From: Camarhynchus parvulus
Lineage: Eukaryota > Chordata > Aves > Passeriformes > Thraupidae
DNA length: 64,000 bases
Direction of reading: 5' to 3'
NCBI RefSeq assembly: GCF_901933205.1
Contig: NC_044578.1
Location: forward strand, 11,990,501 to 12,054,500
Shown: in pieces, positions 26,201-41,200 of the stretch
Position numbering within the stretch: the stretch's first letter is position 1
How the letters are laid out: each line of letters starts with the position of its first letter
Notes under the pieces: generated by a model
What the model was told of the DNA's origin: nothing
What the model saw: the letters and a program-made list of their open reading frames with translations, nothing else
Database searches by the model: none
Translations under genes and position numbers: made by a program

Positions 26201-29200
26201 CTGGCTTGAAGCTGATTCTCAGGGCATGCTCTCCAACCAGGTAATAAAGAGGCAGGTTTTTGATAAATGCTGCGTGCACGCTTTTCTTCTCAAAGCACAC
26301 TTGAACCCCAAATGTGCTCGCATTGAAGCACACAGACTGAACAAATGGCTCTTTTTGGGAAGAAGAGTGTCCAGAAGAAAAGGGATTTCCAGATGAAACA
26401 TCCTCTGCAGACTGTCTACCCTATTGGATAGAACACACATCAAGTGAACTCAGATAAAAATGAGAGTAATTACCTGCACGTTATGCATCATATTTTGGTA
26501 ACAGTACCTGTACTCTGCAGGGGGAATTAACCAGTTTATTTTAGATAGCAAGGCAGTGACATAGAACAACTTGGTTTTAAAGTGGACAAAATTATCATCA
26601 GAATGGGTTGATTAGATACCTACTGTAAAAAAAGAGCTTCAGGTTGTAAGAATGGGAAATTATGTCACAAATTAATTCTAAATATTTAATTTTGTTTTCC
26701 TGGAATATTAGACAGTGTTTACTGGTTCTTGATAAAACTGACTGTGTTTTAGACTGACTGGAGTTTTTTCCTTTGATTTTTGACGTGTCAGACAACAGAA
26801 CTTTCAACTATGTCCACAAAAATTCTGAGTCAGGTGAGGTCTAACATGAATGTGACACTATATCAATTAAATGGTCAAAACATATCATGTGTTAGAAATT
26901 TCCACTAAAAGCTATGTAATTTACATGTGATAAGCAATGCTTAGAGAAGAGCAAATTAAAATTAATTAAAATTGGAATCAAATCCATGAAATGAAAACTA
27001 TGATTTCCTGAAGCAATGAAGCAAATACCTAAAGACACAATAATCATAAGATTTTGTTTCACATATAATTCATGTTTGCAATTAGTTTTTTAATGCAGTT
27101 TATCATGTCTCACAAGATTCCAGTCTTGCATGAACCCTACCAAAAACCTGGAATTTTTGGTGATAGTGAGAAATGCTCCACTCAGTGCCATTTTTCAGCT
27201 GCTGTTCATTTAAGAATAACTGTGGAGTGCCGAGTTTTCAGGAAGGGCAGCACAGAAGTACAAAGCAGAAGAAAGCTTGTTCCAGGATATTGGAAAGTGC
27301 TCTCAGTGATAGCACATTTGTCTATTGACTTCTCCATAGAAAAGTGCTGTTCTTGTCCCCTGTTCATCTCTTATTTTATCTGAAAACCCTCAGAGTTGCG
27401 GGATAACAATGAAACCAGTGTATTCCTGCCTCTGTCGGACTGAATGAATTGTCACAGCTATGCCTCCACAGCACTGCCCAGCTTAGAAAGCCTGTCCTGG
27501 CTTTTAAGGAAACCAGGCTTAGGGAGTCATGACACAAACTGTGGTCCACCCTCGAATCAGGACGCTTATAAGCATTAAATTTGGCTCTCCAAGTTGAGCA
27601 ATGGAGCATCTTGTGCAACATTTGTGACTGCCTCAGGAATCTGGTGCTTCCATAATGGTTGCGAAGTATTTTAAAGATTGTGGGCCTGTAGATGGCAGTG
27701 CAAAATTAATTACCAAAGAAAATGCTTTTGCTTCAGACAAAGTGTTGTAAGTTTGATGTATTACACTCCAGATTTTAAAATAATGTTACTATAGGGCTAT
27801 TTGTGTTAGTAGATTGAATCTGACTTATTTGAGTGAATCAGCATTGGTCAGAGATGAATTGTAGCCTTTCCTATAGAGAAAAGATATGGTTCCCTACTGT
27901 TTAAAAGCCCAAAAAAGAATAGTCAGACACTACACCATTTACCCCAATGTTATCAGTCTCTCCTGATGCAGAATCTGAATTGAAGGACGTCTTCATTATG
28001 TCAGGCACTGCTTCAGGTAAAAGAACTGGAGTCATCTTACTAGCAGCCAAATCCCCAATATTTCGTGTAACAGCAAATGTCTTAGACCTGCAAAATAAAC
28101 ATTAGAGGAAACCTGTATTGATAAAGCACTGCTGAGGAACAGACCTGAATAATGCCTTGTAGCCTGCACTCAGCAACAAGTATCATACCTCGCAAATTGC
28201 TTCACAGATATTTACAGCATCCTTCCTGTTGTGTTTTCAAGGACTGCTAAGAGTCAATAAAGACAATCTCAGGGGCAGATAGCCCAGTTAGAATTTTAGA
28301 ATCATGTGTACAGGTTAAAAACCTTTCAGTTGATTGGATCTTCATACTCTAATACCATGAAAAACAGCATGCTTAGAAGCCTGGCTGTGGATTACACTAT
28401 TAAATTTTTGAGTCTCCTATTTTGAGCTCCTGGACTTTGAAATTTTTAAATTCATCTTCTGTGTTTTCACTGCAGTAGCCTTAGTTCTAACTTTTGACAC
28501 TGTATTTGGAAAAATACTGCCATAACTTCAAAAAACAGCCTGGGGACCGGTGGCTACTGAATGCTGTTTCCTGTGCAATTTTTATTAGAGCAGAATTGAA
28601 GAAAGGAGCATGAAATCATGAAACTAAGTGTCTCCAGCTTGATTTAAATTCACTAATACTCATGGCTTGGCGATGACTTGGCAAGAGGTCAAAAGAGTTG
28701 AGCAGGAAGGTTAAGAGCCTGTTTATGTAAATCTGTCTGGTACATTGTTTCCAGTGTTGTGAATTCTAAGTGTATTAGTCAGGATCCCAGATGAGTGATA
28801 GAAGGTGCAGCATCAGACTGAGGCTCTCATGGCAAAATATCCTGAACCCCTGGCTTCATACCGCACATTCTTCATGGAACTCGTTACAGTGCTGTGAACT
28901 GTGAGTTTTGTCTTGGGTCAGAAAAACATCTTGAATGCTGAAACGCTTTTGAGAGACAAAAACCTATTTCCCTCAGCTATTAACACCGTGCTAGCTCTAC
29001 CTTATTAGCCATTTATCAGCTAACATCCGCCTCAAAATTCCCCATATGCTCTTTCTCAAGGATGAAGCTGATCTCTTTGCCCTGGGGCTTTTGTGGTCTG
29101 CCAATGGAGGTGGCTGCTGTGACAGTGAATGGAGATGGTCTCAAAATGGTCTCAATTTTAATATGGTCCACACTGTACTAGCCTGAGCAATTCCAATCTA

Positions 29201-32200
29201 ACCTATTTGAAAGATGAATTTGTATTCATTTGATAGCCCTCTCTTCCTCTTGAAGGCTCCTACCGTGCTGTGTGCAATGTAAAGCACACAATTGCTCTTC
29301 ATGTGGAACACCTCAATAAAACGTGTGTCACCTGTGGGCTTTGTTTTCTTTTCCATCTCTCTCTTTTTTTAGATAAGGACATGACAGCAACGCTCCACGC
29401 TGGGTGATAGGAGAACCTTGAAGAATGGAATCTGAAATAAAATATTCTCCCTAACAAGCTGAGGGGATAAAAGAAAATACAAATCAACTTGCATTTCAGA
29501 TAGCTCATCTGGGTAAAGAGACAAAAAGGGAAATGGTTTTATTTTAATCCCATTCAATAATTCAAATGACCACTGAACTGCAGGCTGGATCTCCAAGCAG
29601 AAAGCCCTGGGGTTTCTTTTCCAATTTTTTAAGTATTTTTATGCGAATAGTCTACTCCTGCCACCTAATGAAAGCGAAGGATCGATTCCTCCCTGTTGAG
29701 CACAGAGAGCCGACAAATGTAGCTGCATCACAGGTGACACATGTCAATGTCTGCAGAATCACACGGCACAGTAAAAATAGGCTACAAGAGCCAGCTCTGG
29801 TGCTTTAACAAGAAAAAACAGTCACAAAGAAGGCCTAAAGCTATGGTATGAAAGAATCTGTTCTCTCTGATCCCACACAAGGGAGAAAAAATAAAAAGGA
29901 GATTTTCCAATATGTATTAGTGCATTTTTTTGGATGAGAGAAGAAGCTGTGCTATAATATAAGCCAAACTCACTGCATGGGTAGGGGACAAGCAACTCAG
30001 CTGTGTTGGACACGCTGATGTTTCAGGGAGTGTGGCCTTACATACGTCCCTAGCATGGGACAGGAGAGCTCAAATGTCTGTTTAAAACAAAAAACAATCA
30101 AGAAAAAACTATTTTTCCAGGTTTTGAAGCACAGTGTGACATCACATGTAAATAAATGAGTCGTGCTCCCCAAACACACCTTGCTGCCTCAACAAGATCA
30201 CTCTCTGCATTCTCTGCTGTACATGGTGTAGCCATGTTGGACAAAGAGATTTATAGTTACCTGGCTCATCTTACAAATAAGATGCCTATGTGAAGCAATT
30301 TCTGCTTATCCTACAGCTGAAATAAGCAAAAACCCTTATGATACAAGCTCTATTCATGATTATGTATATACTTCAGTAGGCTGTCATTATGAATATGTGG
30401 TATATTAGCAAAGTGCATTCTCCGGCAGCTCTCCATATTTATACTTTAATCACAGAGCTCTAATTTCCCCTGAAATTTATTTGATTTTTACTTCTTGTAA
30501 ATTTTGTTTAAAAGTATGTTGAAGTAGCCATCTGTAGTATACTAAATAATTATGTTAAAAGAGCCTTAAAAATAACCATTATTTTAATTAAATTTTGATA
30601 GGATTGAATTGAAACACATGCTATATATTCTCTCCATAGTACAAGTAATTACTGTGCTCTGATTTTTACTATAGAGAGAGTTGAGCCCATAATGTGCTGA
30701 TTTGTCTTGGGAATGCAACCTCTCTATCACCAAAGTTTTCTATTTTTTTTTCCCTTCTTTTGAGTCTGTGATTACTAACCTGAATTTCTTTTTGGCTCTT
30801 GAAAATTTATATAAATCCCACTGCTATGACAGGTTATAACCTTTATGGTGTGTAGGATATAAATGAACCTAATGCTATTGAAAACTGTTTGCTTCCTGTG
30901 TCTGAATGTGAGAGATGATGGGGAAAATAATACCACATCCTGCCTAACTTTAATGCCATGGGACTGTAGAAAGTAACCTGCTGACCATCAAGACAGTGCC
31001 CAGTATGAAAATATTTTGAACAGAGCTTAAAAACACATGAAAGATCAATAGCTTTCTAGAAGATTTCTTTAAATGGGGTATTTAAAGCTAACAAGGGAAG
31101 GTGTCACAATATCTCTAAAACATTGACTTCAATTGGATCTTTATTATTTGGTAGATCTATGTAAAAGGAAGAAAAAGACTATGGTGAATTAAATTTTTTA
31201 ACTCAGTCTATATAGCTATATATATCTATATATTTATATATCTATATATCTATCTCCTTTCTCTCTACCGTACCTGCTTGTTTTTCTTCATACCTCTAAG
31301 ATTTTACTTTGCTTGGTCTTTGACCTCCTCAGTGATGTGGTTCAATGTTACATTCTCTAGTTATTGCTTTGCCTTCACTTGCACTCATTGCTGTTTCATT
31401 GCTCCGTGTGGTTTCCACTGGCCATTTGTTTTGTAACAGTGAATGGGAATGCTATTTGGAGAGAAATTGATGGTGCTAGAAGTCATCTAGTGAGTATTAG
31501 CTTTCTCATATACTTGGCATTATGGAGCTATTTCCAAGTGACTACTTCACTTTATAAATGGTAATGCTGCAGGGTCTAGAGCAGGGCTTGTGCTGGAACT
31601 CATGGGCTTCTCTGCTGTAATACCTTGTTTCTGATACTGACTTGCTTTGTGCTTAATGGCAATGCATTTAACCCTTTTTGTGTCTTATTTGATCTCCCCT
31701 TAAGTCAAAGGAGGAGAATATTTTTTATCTATTTGCAGGGAGGATCCTTCTGCTAACATTTCTCTCTGCTTGAGGCTCTAAACTCCCCATCAGTATTCAA
31801 TATTCTCATTTCAGTTCAGTGTGCTTATTGAGTTCATTAATATCTGCCTCCCTCTCTCTAACAGTGGGAACTAGTGAGAGGTGTTGCCTGCTGTCCCTGA
31901 TGACCTTAGGAGCAGACTGTCCTGGCCTCCATAAGAAACTGAACCAAAAAAAATCATGCAGGCAACTTTTCATCTCTGAATTGCTGAGATCCTGCCTACC
32001 TCTGCATGGAGAGAACCTTATTACAACAACACTTGATGTAGTGGAGGAATTGTCTTGGGGAGGAGGATGAGATGTCAAATGCACGTCAAATGGTCTGTGA
32101 CTATTGAAGGACAAGGGAAAATAATGATTAGCCTAACTGGTGGCTAAATGGAGGAGACCTGCAGAGCATCTCTGGGCCAGCAGCCATGAATGCTAATTGC

Positions 32201-35200
32201 AGCTGGATCAAGCAACTGATCTCTTTTTTTACGGCTGTATTCCTAGAGCAGAAACTTGTTAACATTTCAGTGGTTTGTATAATCGCTGATTTCTGCTGTC
32301 AGTGAAGCTTTTTCCTTTGTGAAGAATTTTCAGCTTCTCTTTCTCAGTTTTTTTTTTTCATGTGTGTGCGTGAGAAGGTTTTCTAAGTTTGTCTACTGCT
32401 TTGATTCCTTGGACATATTCTTTCTGTTTCCTCCTGCTCTTTGCATTTGTATTTCCATCTGTTTTCATTTGTTTGGCATCTGGCTACAACAGTTTTCTAG
32501 AGTGTATTGTAATTGCATGCAATGATAATAAATCAAGGGGGGACCTAACAGGTAAGAAAACCAAATGGCAGCCACAGGGGAACAAAGTAAAAACATAAAA
32601 ACACCAAACCCTCTATGCTTCAAGGCATCTAATGCAAAATAGATGGGTTAACTGTTCTAACTGATAGGATTCATCTGGCTTATATCTTACCTAGTGTTTC
32701 CAGTTCAAATATTTGTATCGAGATAGAAATTTTATGTAATTTGTGTTTCAGATAGCTTATGGATCTCAACAACTGAGATATAGTCCTAAGGAGGATTTTC
32801 AAGTGAAGACCACAGAAAGTAACACATGTTTTCAAGCAAAGCTTTAGTGCATGTCACTTCATTTAAAATAAACATAACTATACCAATCACCACCACTTAT
32901 CCAAGCTGTAAGTCAGAGACAAGATTCCTAGATGTATTTGGGTGACTCTGCTTTGCTAAATAGAAAGATACTAAGTGCTGTGTCTTACCTTATGGTAACT
33001 ATGTTGGTCTCATCTTTACATGGCGGAATTTCAATTTTGATATTTTTTTCCCTCATCTGGATACTGGCAATAACATTCACAGGTACATGAGCATTCATTT
33101 TGGTGCGTGCTTCCAGTCCTGCCTGGACTGTGTGTGTGTTAATTCCCATTACAAAGGTCACCTCCTTGGCCATGCTGAAAAGGTAGAAGGAGGGTGTAAT
33201 TACGTTCATGCAGCAATCAGCTGTTGAATATTTATGGTTTCTCACTTGAAAATATTATTCTTTTATTTTATACTAAATACTTACCTTAGACTTGTTTTGG
33301 ATCTCAGCTTAATGTTGGCATTTAGTAACTCAGTCAATCTGAAATCAGACTTTGGAGAAGGTGTAATCTGTGCTTGAACTATTAAAAAAACCAAGGAAAT
33401 TATTAAAAATGCCCTTCAGTCCTAGCAAGAATGTTTGTATTGCTAAAGCAATGAGCTATGTTACCATTTCCTGCCACTTTTGTGATAGAAGAGTAATAGA
33501 AGCTGGTCTCTGTCGGGAAGCCAGTGCAGGTGGGCACAATGCGGCGGATCTCAGAGGACAGGAGAGCTTTGGTCCACTGCCTCCCTACACCACTTTGAAG
33601 GCTACTGATTATTCTCCTTAGTGAAGGGATTTTTTCATCAGATCCATACCATGCCTGCAATTACAGAGTTCAACATGTCTAAATAAGCAGAACTTGAATA
33701 TCATGATCCGTGTCATTAACTATGCCTCAGGGGAAATTCTGCCAGCAATGATTATAAATAATCCTGATCAAAGCTTGACCTTATTTTCCTTGATTAATAC
33801 TAGAGACAAAAACCCAACCATGAATTTATAAAAGGGAGAGAATGTATGAAAGTAACAGTATTTTAGAGATTTTGATGCTTGGGTAGTGGTGCTATAAAAA
33901 TGATACCTGCAGTGCACTTTGGATGGCGTTTTTATCAAGTCCACCAAAAAACAGCTCTTGGCCAAACATCTTCAAGTAGCCTGATGCAAAAGGTTTGTCA
34001 CTGGAGAATGCCTTCCAGTCAGAGAGCTGTGTGAGAAGATGAAAAAAGCCTGGTTCTTCATTACATCTGAGAAAGCAATATCAGAGATTTTGTTTTGCCC
34101 CAGAATTTACCGTTTTCAGGATTTTCTTGAAGTCATAGTCAGTCTCCCAGTCCCTGTCAAGAGCATAACCTTTGGCAAACATCTCCTGCAGTCCTTCAGC
34201 TGTTATTCCCACCTGTGGGAAGAAAAAGTGCAGATGCCAGTAGATGATGGTTTTAAGAAGGGGTTAGAGGGCAAACTGTGGGTAGACCCAATTACCTCCA
34301 AGGGATCAGCCACTCTTCCAAGGAAATGTGCCCGTAGCTGGGACATTGCTACAGTTGGAATTAAGCTACCTGCATCATTCAATACCAAATATTTAGCTGC
34401 CAGCCCGCTCATAAGGAACTCTGCAGAGAAATAGGCAGTAAGACACAGCACAGTTGGTTTTTAGGTCAGAGTGTGCAGATTATATCTATTTACTAATTTA
34501 ATAATCAATAGTATATGAGCAAGGCCAGAAAACTTAGCTATAAAACTGAAGCTCTAAAACAGTTATAAACAGAATATTCTGAATTTTTAAAATAATAATG
34601 GGCAAAGCTACAAGCTCACTGGTCACTGTATGGTGGTTTTGCCATTTTTCCAATTGCTTTTGCTATATCATAGAATCATAGTATGGTTTATGTTGAAAGC
34701 AACCACAAGGATCATCCAGTTCCAACCTCTTGCCATGGGCATGGGCACCCTCCAGTAGACCAGTTTGCTCAAATCTGCATCCAACCTGGCCTTGAATACT
34801 TCCAGAATTGGGGCATTCACACCTTCTCTGGGCAAGCTGTGCCAGTGTCTCATCACCCTCACAGTAAAGAATTTCCTTGTAATATCTAATAGAAACTGAT
34901 TCCCTGTCAGTTTGAATACATTCCCTCTTATCCTGTCACTCCATGTCTTGTGTAAAGCTGCTCTCCAGGTCTTTTGCATGCTCCCTTCAGGTGCTGGAAG
35001 GCCACAACTAGGTCACCCTAGAGCCACCTCTTTTCCAGACTGAACAGCCCCAATTCTCTTAGCCTTCCCTCATGGGAGAGGTGTTCAACCCATCTGATCA
35101 TCTTTCTCATCCTCCTTAATACTTGCCCCAACAGGTCCAAGTCTTTCCTGTGCTGAGGGCCCCAGAGCTGGATGCAGCCCTGCAGGTGGGTCTCACATGA

Positions 35201-38200
35201 ACAGAGGAGAGGTGCAGAATTTTCCCCTTGTCCTGCTGGTCTGGATTCTTGTCCTGCAGCCCAGGACACAATTGGCTTTCTGGGCTGCAAGTGCACATGG
35301 CTGGCTCATGTCCAGGCTCTCCTTCTCCAGCACCCTGAGTCCTTCTTGGCAGGTCTTCTTTTGATCTGTTCATTCCCCAGCCTGGATTGATATGGAGGGC
35401 TGCCCTGACCCATGTGCAGCATCTGGCACTTGGTCTTGTTAAACCTTCTGAAATTCCTATGGGCACACCTCGTGAACTTCTCCAAGTATGGAAAATATGC
35501 CTGTCCATATCATTTACATCCAGTCACACTCTGTAAAATCAGCTTATGAAATGCTTTTACGAGACGTCATTTAGGGCACCTTGACTAAGGAGATGAGAAA
35601 TGAAAACAGATTTGCCATCCTTTGCTAATAGTTCAGGGAAAGCGATACAGATGTCTTGTAAGGACAGATGGTGAGCTATAGATTTTTCTCTCAAATGACT
35701 CAAAAACTATTTAATAAATCTAGTCCCAAATGCTGTAACCCTTACATGAAACGCACCAGTTGTTAAATTATTGATAACTACTAAGTGAACTTTGAGGAAA
35801 CAATTTGTTTCTATTTATTCCTCTATTTAGATATATCATCCATAATGTTCTTAGGTACAGAATATCAGTGCAGAGCACAGTCAGGAATTCTTCCCAGTTC
35901 TGGCACAGTTAGATCCTGTCCTGCTTTATGAGTTACAGTAATCCTTCTGCTTTTCTAAATTTCCTTAGGTTTCAAGAGAAACAAGGCTGACAGGATTCAT
36001 AGGCATCCTTGCTGTGCTTCCTTCTAGCTCTCCTCTCCTGTTCCTACACCTTCTGGAGAATAGAGAAATATGTATGAACTGTAATTTTGCCTAATTGCCT
36101 TCATTGTTTGGCTGTATGAATGTACTGTGCTAGCCAAAGTGCTGGGCACTATCTACCTACAGCATGTGAGATTCAGAAACAGCTCCTGCAATCAAGACAC
36201 AGGTATTTATGCCATCCCACTTTTGACAGAGGAATAAGTGGAGAACATTCATTAGCTAGTAATGATGACCCTATTAAAAAAAAACAAACCAAAACAACTA
36301 AGTGTTGCCACACTGGGACTACTAGTGAGTTGACAGAAAACTTAGAAATGTGAAGACTGGTTTTTCTCTGCATGAGCAGAGAAAGGCAATGCCAGGTGTT
36401 TTCTGGACAGGACACTTAAACTGAGGCACAGTACTCTAAGTGAATTTGTTAAATTTTTTATGTTCTTACCACAAAACCTGTAAATTAAAAAATTCATGGT
36501 ACTTCCTGATACTTAAGAAGGATTGCTTAAAAATGATTAAATGATTATATAGAATTCATTGACTGGAAGAGAGCAGGAATATTTTCCATACCTCAGGCAT
36601 TATATAGTGCTAATGCTCCAAGAATATATTTGCCATTTCACCATGAGAGTTTGATGACACCTGCATATATTTGATTAATGTCTTGCCCCAAAGATGGGGG
36701 AAAGAAAACTTAGTGAGCAAAGAAAGTAATCTTTGGTACATATAAACATCAGTACCCAGTTAATTATATGAATCTGGGCATATTGAGAGACAGATCTCAC
36801 AGTCCTCACATTGAGCAGAACCTGAGTCACCCCTTTGATTTCAGCAGCAATGTGTAGAACATGAAGCACTATTTGTGGTGGTCATGTGTGACAAATTCCA
36901 GAGCAGAGATACATTCAACTGACATTATCTCCTGTCATTAAAAATTCAGCATCCAGCACCACAAAGATCTGTGATGCTGGGGGCAGATTTTTGTTTTTAT
37001 CAAGGAAATAGGTACTGCATTACAGCCGTCACTATGGTAACTCTTCCAGAATGGACTCACAGAAAAATACTTTACCTGTGGCTAGTGGAGACAAATCAAA
37101 TTAGAAATCCTCTTCCCATGCTAGTGTAGTACGAGATTGACTTAATTTAGCTGAGTTATGCAAGTCTAAGATTAGCATGTGTGAGAAAAAGATCTTGTTT
37201 TTTATTTTTCAGGATGAGGACCTACCTATCCGTGGTAGCCAAATTACTGACAATGGTCTTCACTAGGAAGTAACAGCAATTCCCCAGCTACATTTCTGCA
37301 TTTCCAGGCTACAGCCAAAATAAAGTATTTCATTTCACATAGCCTCCCTCACACATATTGCACCCTTCTTTCTCACTGTGTGAAAATTTACACGGCTTAA
37401 TTTTAAAAGCAAAAATTAGAAGACAAAATGACTGTCTAAACCAAGAAACATATATCTGCATATTAACAGAAAATGTATCTATCCCTGAATGTATTTTAAG
37501 TAGTACAGATATTCACGTGGTGTATATTAGTGACTGTTTCTTTGGGCACTTGCTATCTCCATCATTGAGGCAGCAAGCACATGTATAGTATATTACTGTG
37601 ATTCTTACAGAATGTATCATATTTATTTCTATGATAGCACACATTAAATGGTCACATAAAACCCAAAAAATTGGGGCAAGACAACAATAAGATTTACAAA
37701 AGTCTTTCAAACCACACCCCTGTCTCCAAAAAGGAGGCAGCAGTACTTGTACACTCAGCACTATGGATTTCAGATGTTTCAGAGTGTCTTAATATTGATT
37801 GTTTTGAGAAGAATCTTAACACATACCAGTGAATGACAAAAGTTCTAAAAACATCCGACTCCTGATAGATAAACAGCATGTGTAAGGAGACTGTGTTTGG
37901 AGCTATAATCTCCCAAGTCTACCAGCTACCTATGCCAAATCACTGAGGCTCTCATGGTTATTTACATAGAAGAGTTGCTTAAAAAAGTCTACTGAGAAAA
38001 ATAACATACATGGAAAATAGCAAAAACTACAATGTGGCCCAACAAAACCTCCCTTCTAATCTGGTCCTTCCCTACTTTAACTGCATTTTCATGTGTAACT
38101 CTGATGTAACTGGCCAGTCTCCAGATACCATACATGGATCTGCTCATTCTAGTAAAGAATCCTGGTAGGAAGATGCAAGACAAATCTTTAGACAATGAAC

Positions 38201-41200
38201 CTGATGTAGCTGCACATGTGTGCAATGAATTGTCACATCTGAATGTTTTCAGAGTTTTCTGTTTCACTGGGCACAATTGTTGGGGTGAAGAGTATTTAGC
38301 ATCACATTTGGATGCAGCAGGAGTTGTAGGTGTTCAACACTGGTAGAAATTAATCCACTTCAGCAGTAATTTAGGTCCCTTCTGTTTGTTTGGTGCTGAA
38401 CAATGGTATGAAATTGTTAAGCACCACTGAGAATACAGCATTTGATACAGGAGCATGTGCCTCCCTGACTAATGAAAATGGAGGGTTAGAGCCCCACAAG
38501 CCCTCTGGTAATTTCATGCTGGCACTGTACAATGCAAAACACACAGGGACATAAAAACTCTTCAAATGGAGAGCCTGAGATTCTCATATTTTTTTCACTG
38601 AAGATAGGAAAACATGGAGGAACAACAAGCAGCCTAAAAGCTGGCTAGGAGAATTGGGCTCTCATACTGTACAATTTTGTTTCCCCAATGATATTCATCA
38701 TTGTATATTTTCTACAAAATCTTCTGGATCTTACCTTTAAAGATGCTGAAGCGGAAAACCTTGCTGAACTGATATCCAGACCTGTCAAACTTGGGACTTA
38801 GAGCTCTGACAGCCATTCTGCAGGCAGAACCCCTGGAAAAGTTTGGAGAGCGCATTAACATCTCAACTGGTTTGCAACAAGTGCTTCTCCTAGGAAGGGA
38901 ATTTTCCTTACAGCACTTGAAGATCTGGATCTGTGCTTCTACCCAGGGCCCTCAAGTGAGAGTAGATGAAACTTGCCACTTGCATGCTAGGCTCCTTCAG
39001 CACAGCATCAGCTAATGTCATCACGATTGGAAGACCTGGCTTGGTTTCAAGTAAAATGGCTGCAGCCAACATTCGGATTCGAGGATGAATTTTTTGATTC
39101 AGGAAAATCTCAAGGGTGATAGCCTGGACCTGAAAATAATAGATAAATCCAGTTTTACTGTATGTTTGAACATTTTGCTTATAAGCACCCAACAGCAGTG
39201 AATGATCTGCTTCATCAATAGCAAAGTAAAAATTTGGATTATTTATTTATTATGGCAACCCTGTGGTTTCATAGTCCAAGGGCTGGAAGGGGCATTATGG
39301 CAATGTAGTCTGACTTCCTACACAATAAAAGCCAAGGAATATCACTGGATAACTTCTACATGAAGTCTCTCATCCTTTTTTGAGCTATCCTTGTCTAGGT
39401 AAAAGAGATTTCATGAATCCATTACATAACCGAGAAGTGATTTCAGCAATCACTTATCCCTATACATAAAGGTATAACTTATTTCTAATAACGCGATTTT
39501 CTGGGGTACTTTCTGCTAAATAATAGAATAAAAACTAAACAAATAAACCCCAATTTATTACCAGAAATCTCTATGTCATATAGGCAGCTTAAACCAAAAT
39601 GGAATGCAATAGATGTAATTTCCTTTGTAGTACTTGTGGTTGATGTGTTTGCCCTCAGCAATATTCACTACCAAGAACAATTTTGTACTGGAACTTTTGC
39701 AGTTTCCAGGGGGCACAGGAGCCTTTGGCCCTAACTTTAAAATGGCTGCGGATGATGTGCCACTGTTCTGGCAGCCCTTCTGCACAGCCCTGTCCTGCCT
39801 GGGTGAGAGCACATCCATGAGTTGTAATGAAGAATGACCCAGGAAACTTCAGCAAACTTTGGAAAAACCCTGACTGGTTTTATGAATTTGAATATGTTGG
39901 TTATCAAATGTCAGTATAGATGAGGTGACAAAGATGCAGTAGGCCTAAATTTTCAAATTAAACAATAAAAAGGCAGTGAATTATGTACATTTAATCCAAA
40001 TATGGGTGTGTACCTAGCTGCAAGCCAGGAATTGAACTGTTTTTTGAACAAAAAAAAAAGTGGCCACACTCATTAACTTGTTCCAGATCAATTTTCCTCA
40101 AACAAAATGCATAGAAAATGAAACTGAGTGGTCTGGGGCACCTGTTGAAAGCCAGGCCAAAGAGCAATCAGAGATGCAGTGTTGGTCTCAAACATCAAAT
40201 TGACTTTTTTTCTTCCCCAGAAAATACTTTAACTTTTATCCTTGCAATTCTCTCCCCTCCCTCCCCTGCGTTTCCCCATCCAGCTCCTGCACTCCACTAA
40301 ATTGTTTCTTTATTCTTTTGGTTAAAAGCATACCCTGGCTTACTATTGTCTGTGGATCAATATATGCACTCAAACTGGGAAGCACATGCAAAAAATGAGT
40401 ATAATGGAAACACTGATACTGATTAGTAGGTGAATAGTTAATGAAAGCTTTTATTTTACCTTTTTATATTAAGAATTTACTTATATAAAACAAGACATTT
40501 CAACATCAGGAAAAAGATCTTGAAAAGCTTGAAAAGGTTCCCATTTAAAAGCAGATTGCTTCAAAATGAAAACGATTGTAAAGCGATGTCTGTGGTACAC
40601 GAGAGTGTGCTGGTGTAGGCATTGTATGTGAGATCTAACAATTATCTCAGTCAGGGACAAAAGTCACATTTAGTAAATGCTCTGTTTATGACTTAAGCCC
40701 ACACAATGTCTGTAAATTTGTAATTAGGATGCAAACCCCTGGTATCTATTTACAATAAAATCTGGTCTTGAATTACGATTAGATGTGACACTCAGTATTA
40801 AATGTCAATTCTCTGAAAACCTTGTTTTGTGGTTCTCTCACATACCAAAGGTGAAGTAGTACTAAACACATTTGGTCAATAATTTAGTTTTCTGTCTAAT
40901 GTCCTTGGAAATGAAATGTTCGCAATGGAAATACCGATTTGTCTTCAACAACAATGAATGTATCCTTTTAATGGGATTTTTTTGTTGTAGTCTGAAATAC
41001 GGGAGGTTAATGTCAAAAGAAATAAGACATGCCTACCGAGGAATGGCTAAGTATTTTTTTTAAATGATGTTATCTCTGAAAAAAATTGATCTGTTTTTCC
41101 CTCATCACCCATTATCTGTTAGCAGTTTTGTAAGTGGAAGTCAGAAGGGCAAAGGAGGCAGCTCTGTTTTCTTACCACTTTGGGGTCTTTTAGGCCTATG

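Noticed and set aside
34668..35508. Several ORFs of 60-130 codons
   Set aside because: They fall within the 5'-truncated CR1 LINE and are not host genes.
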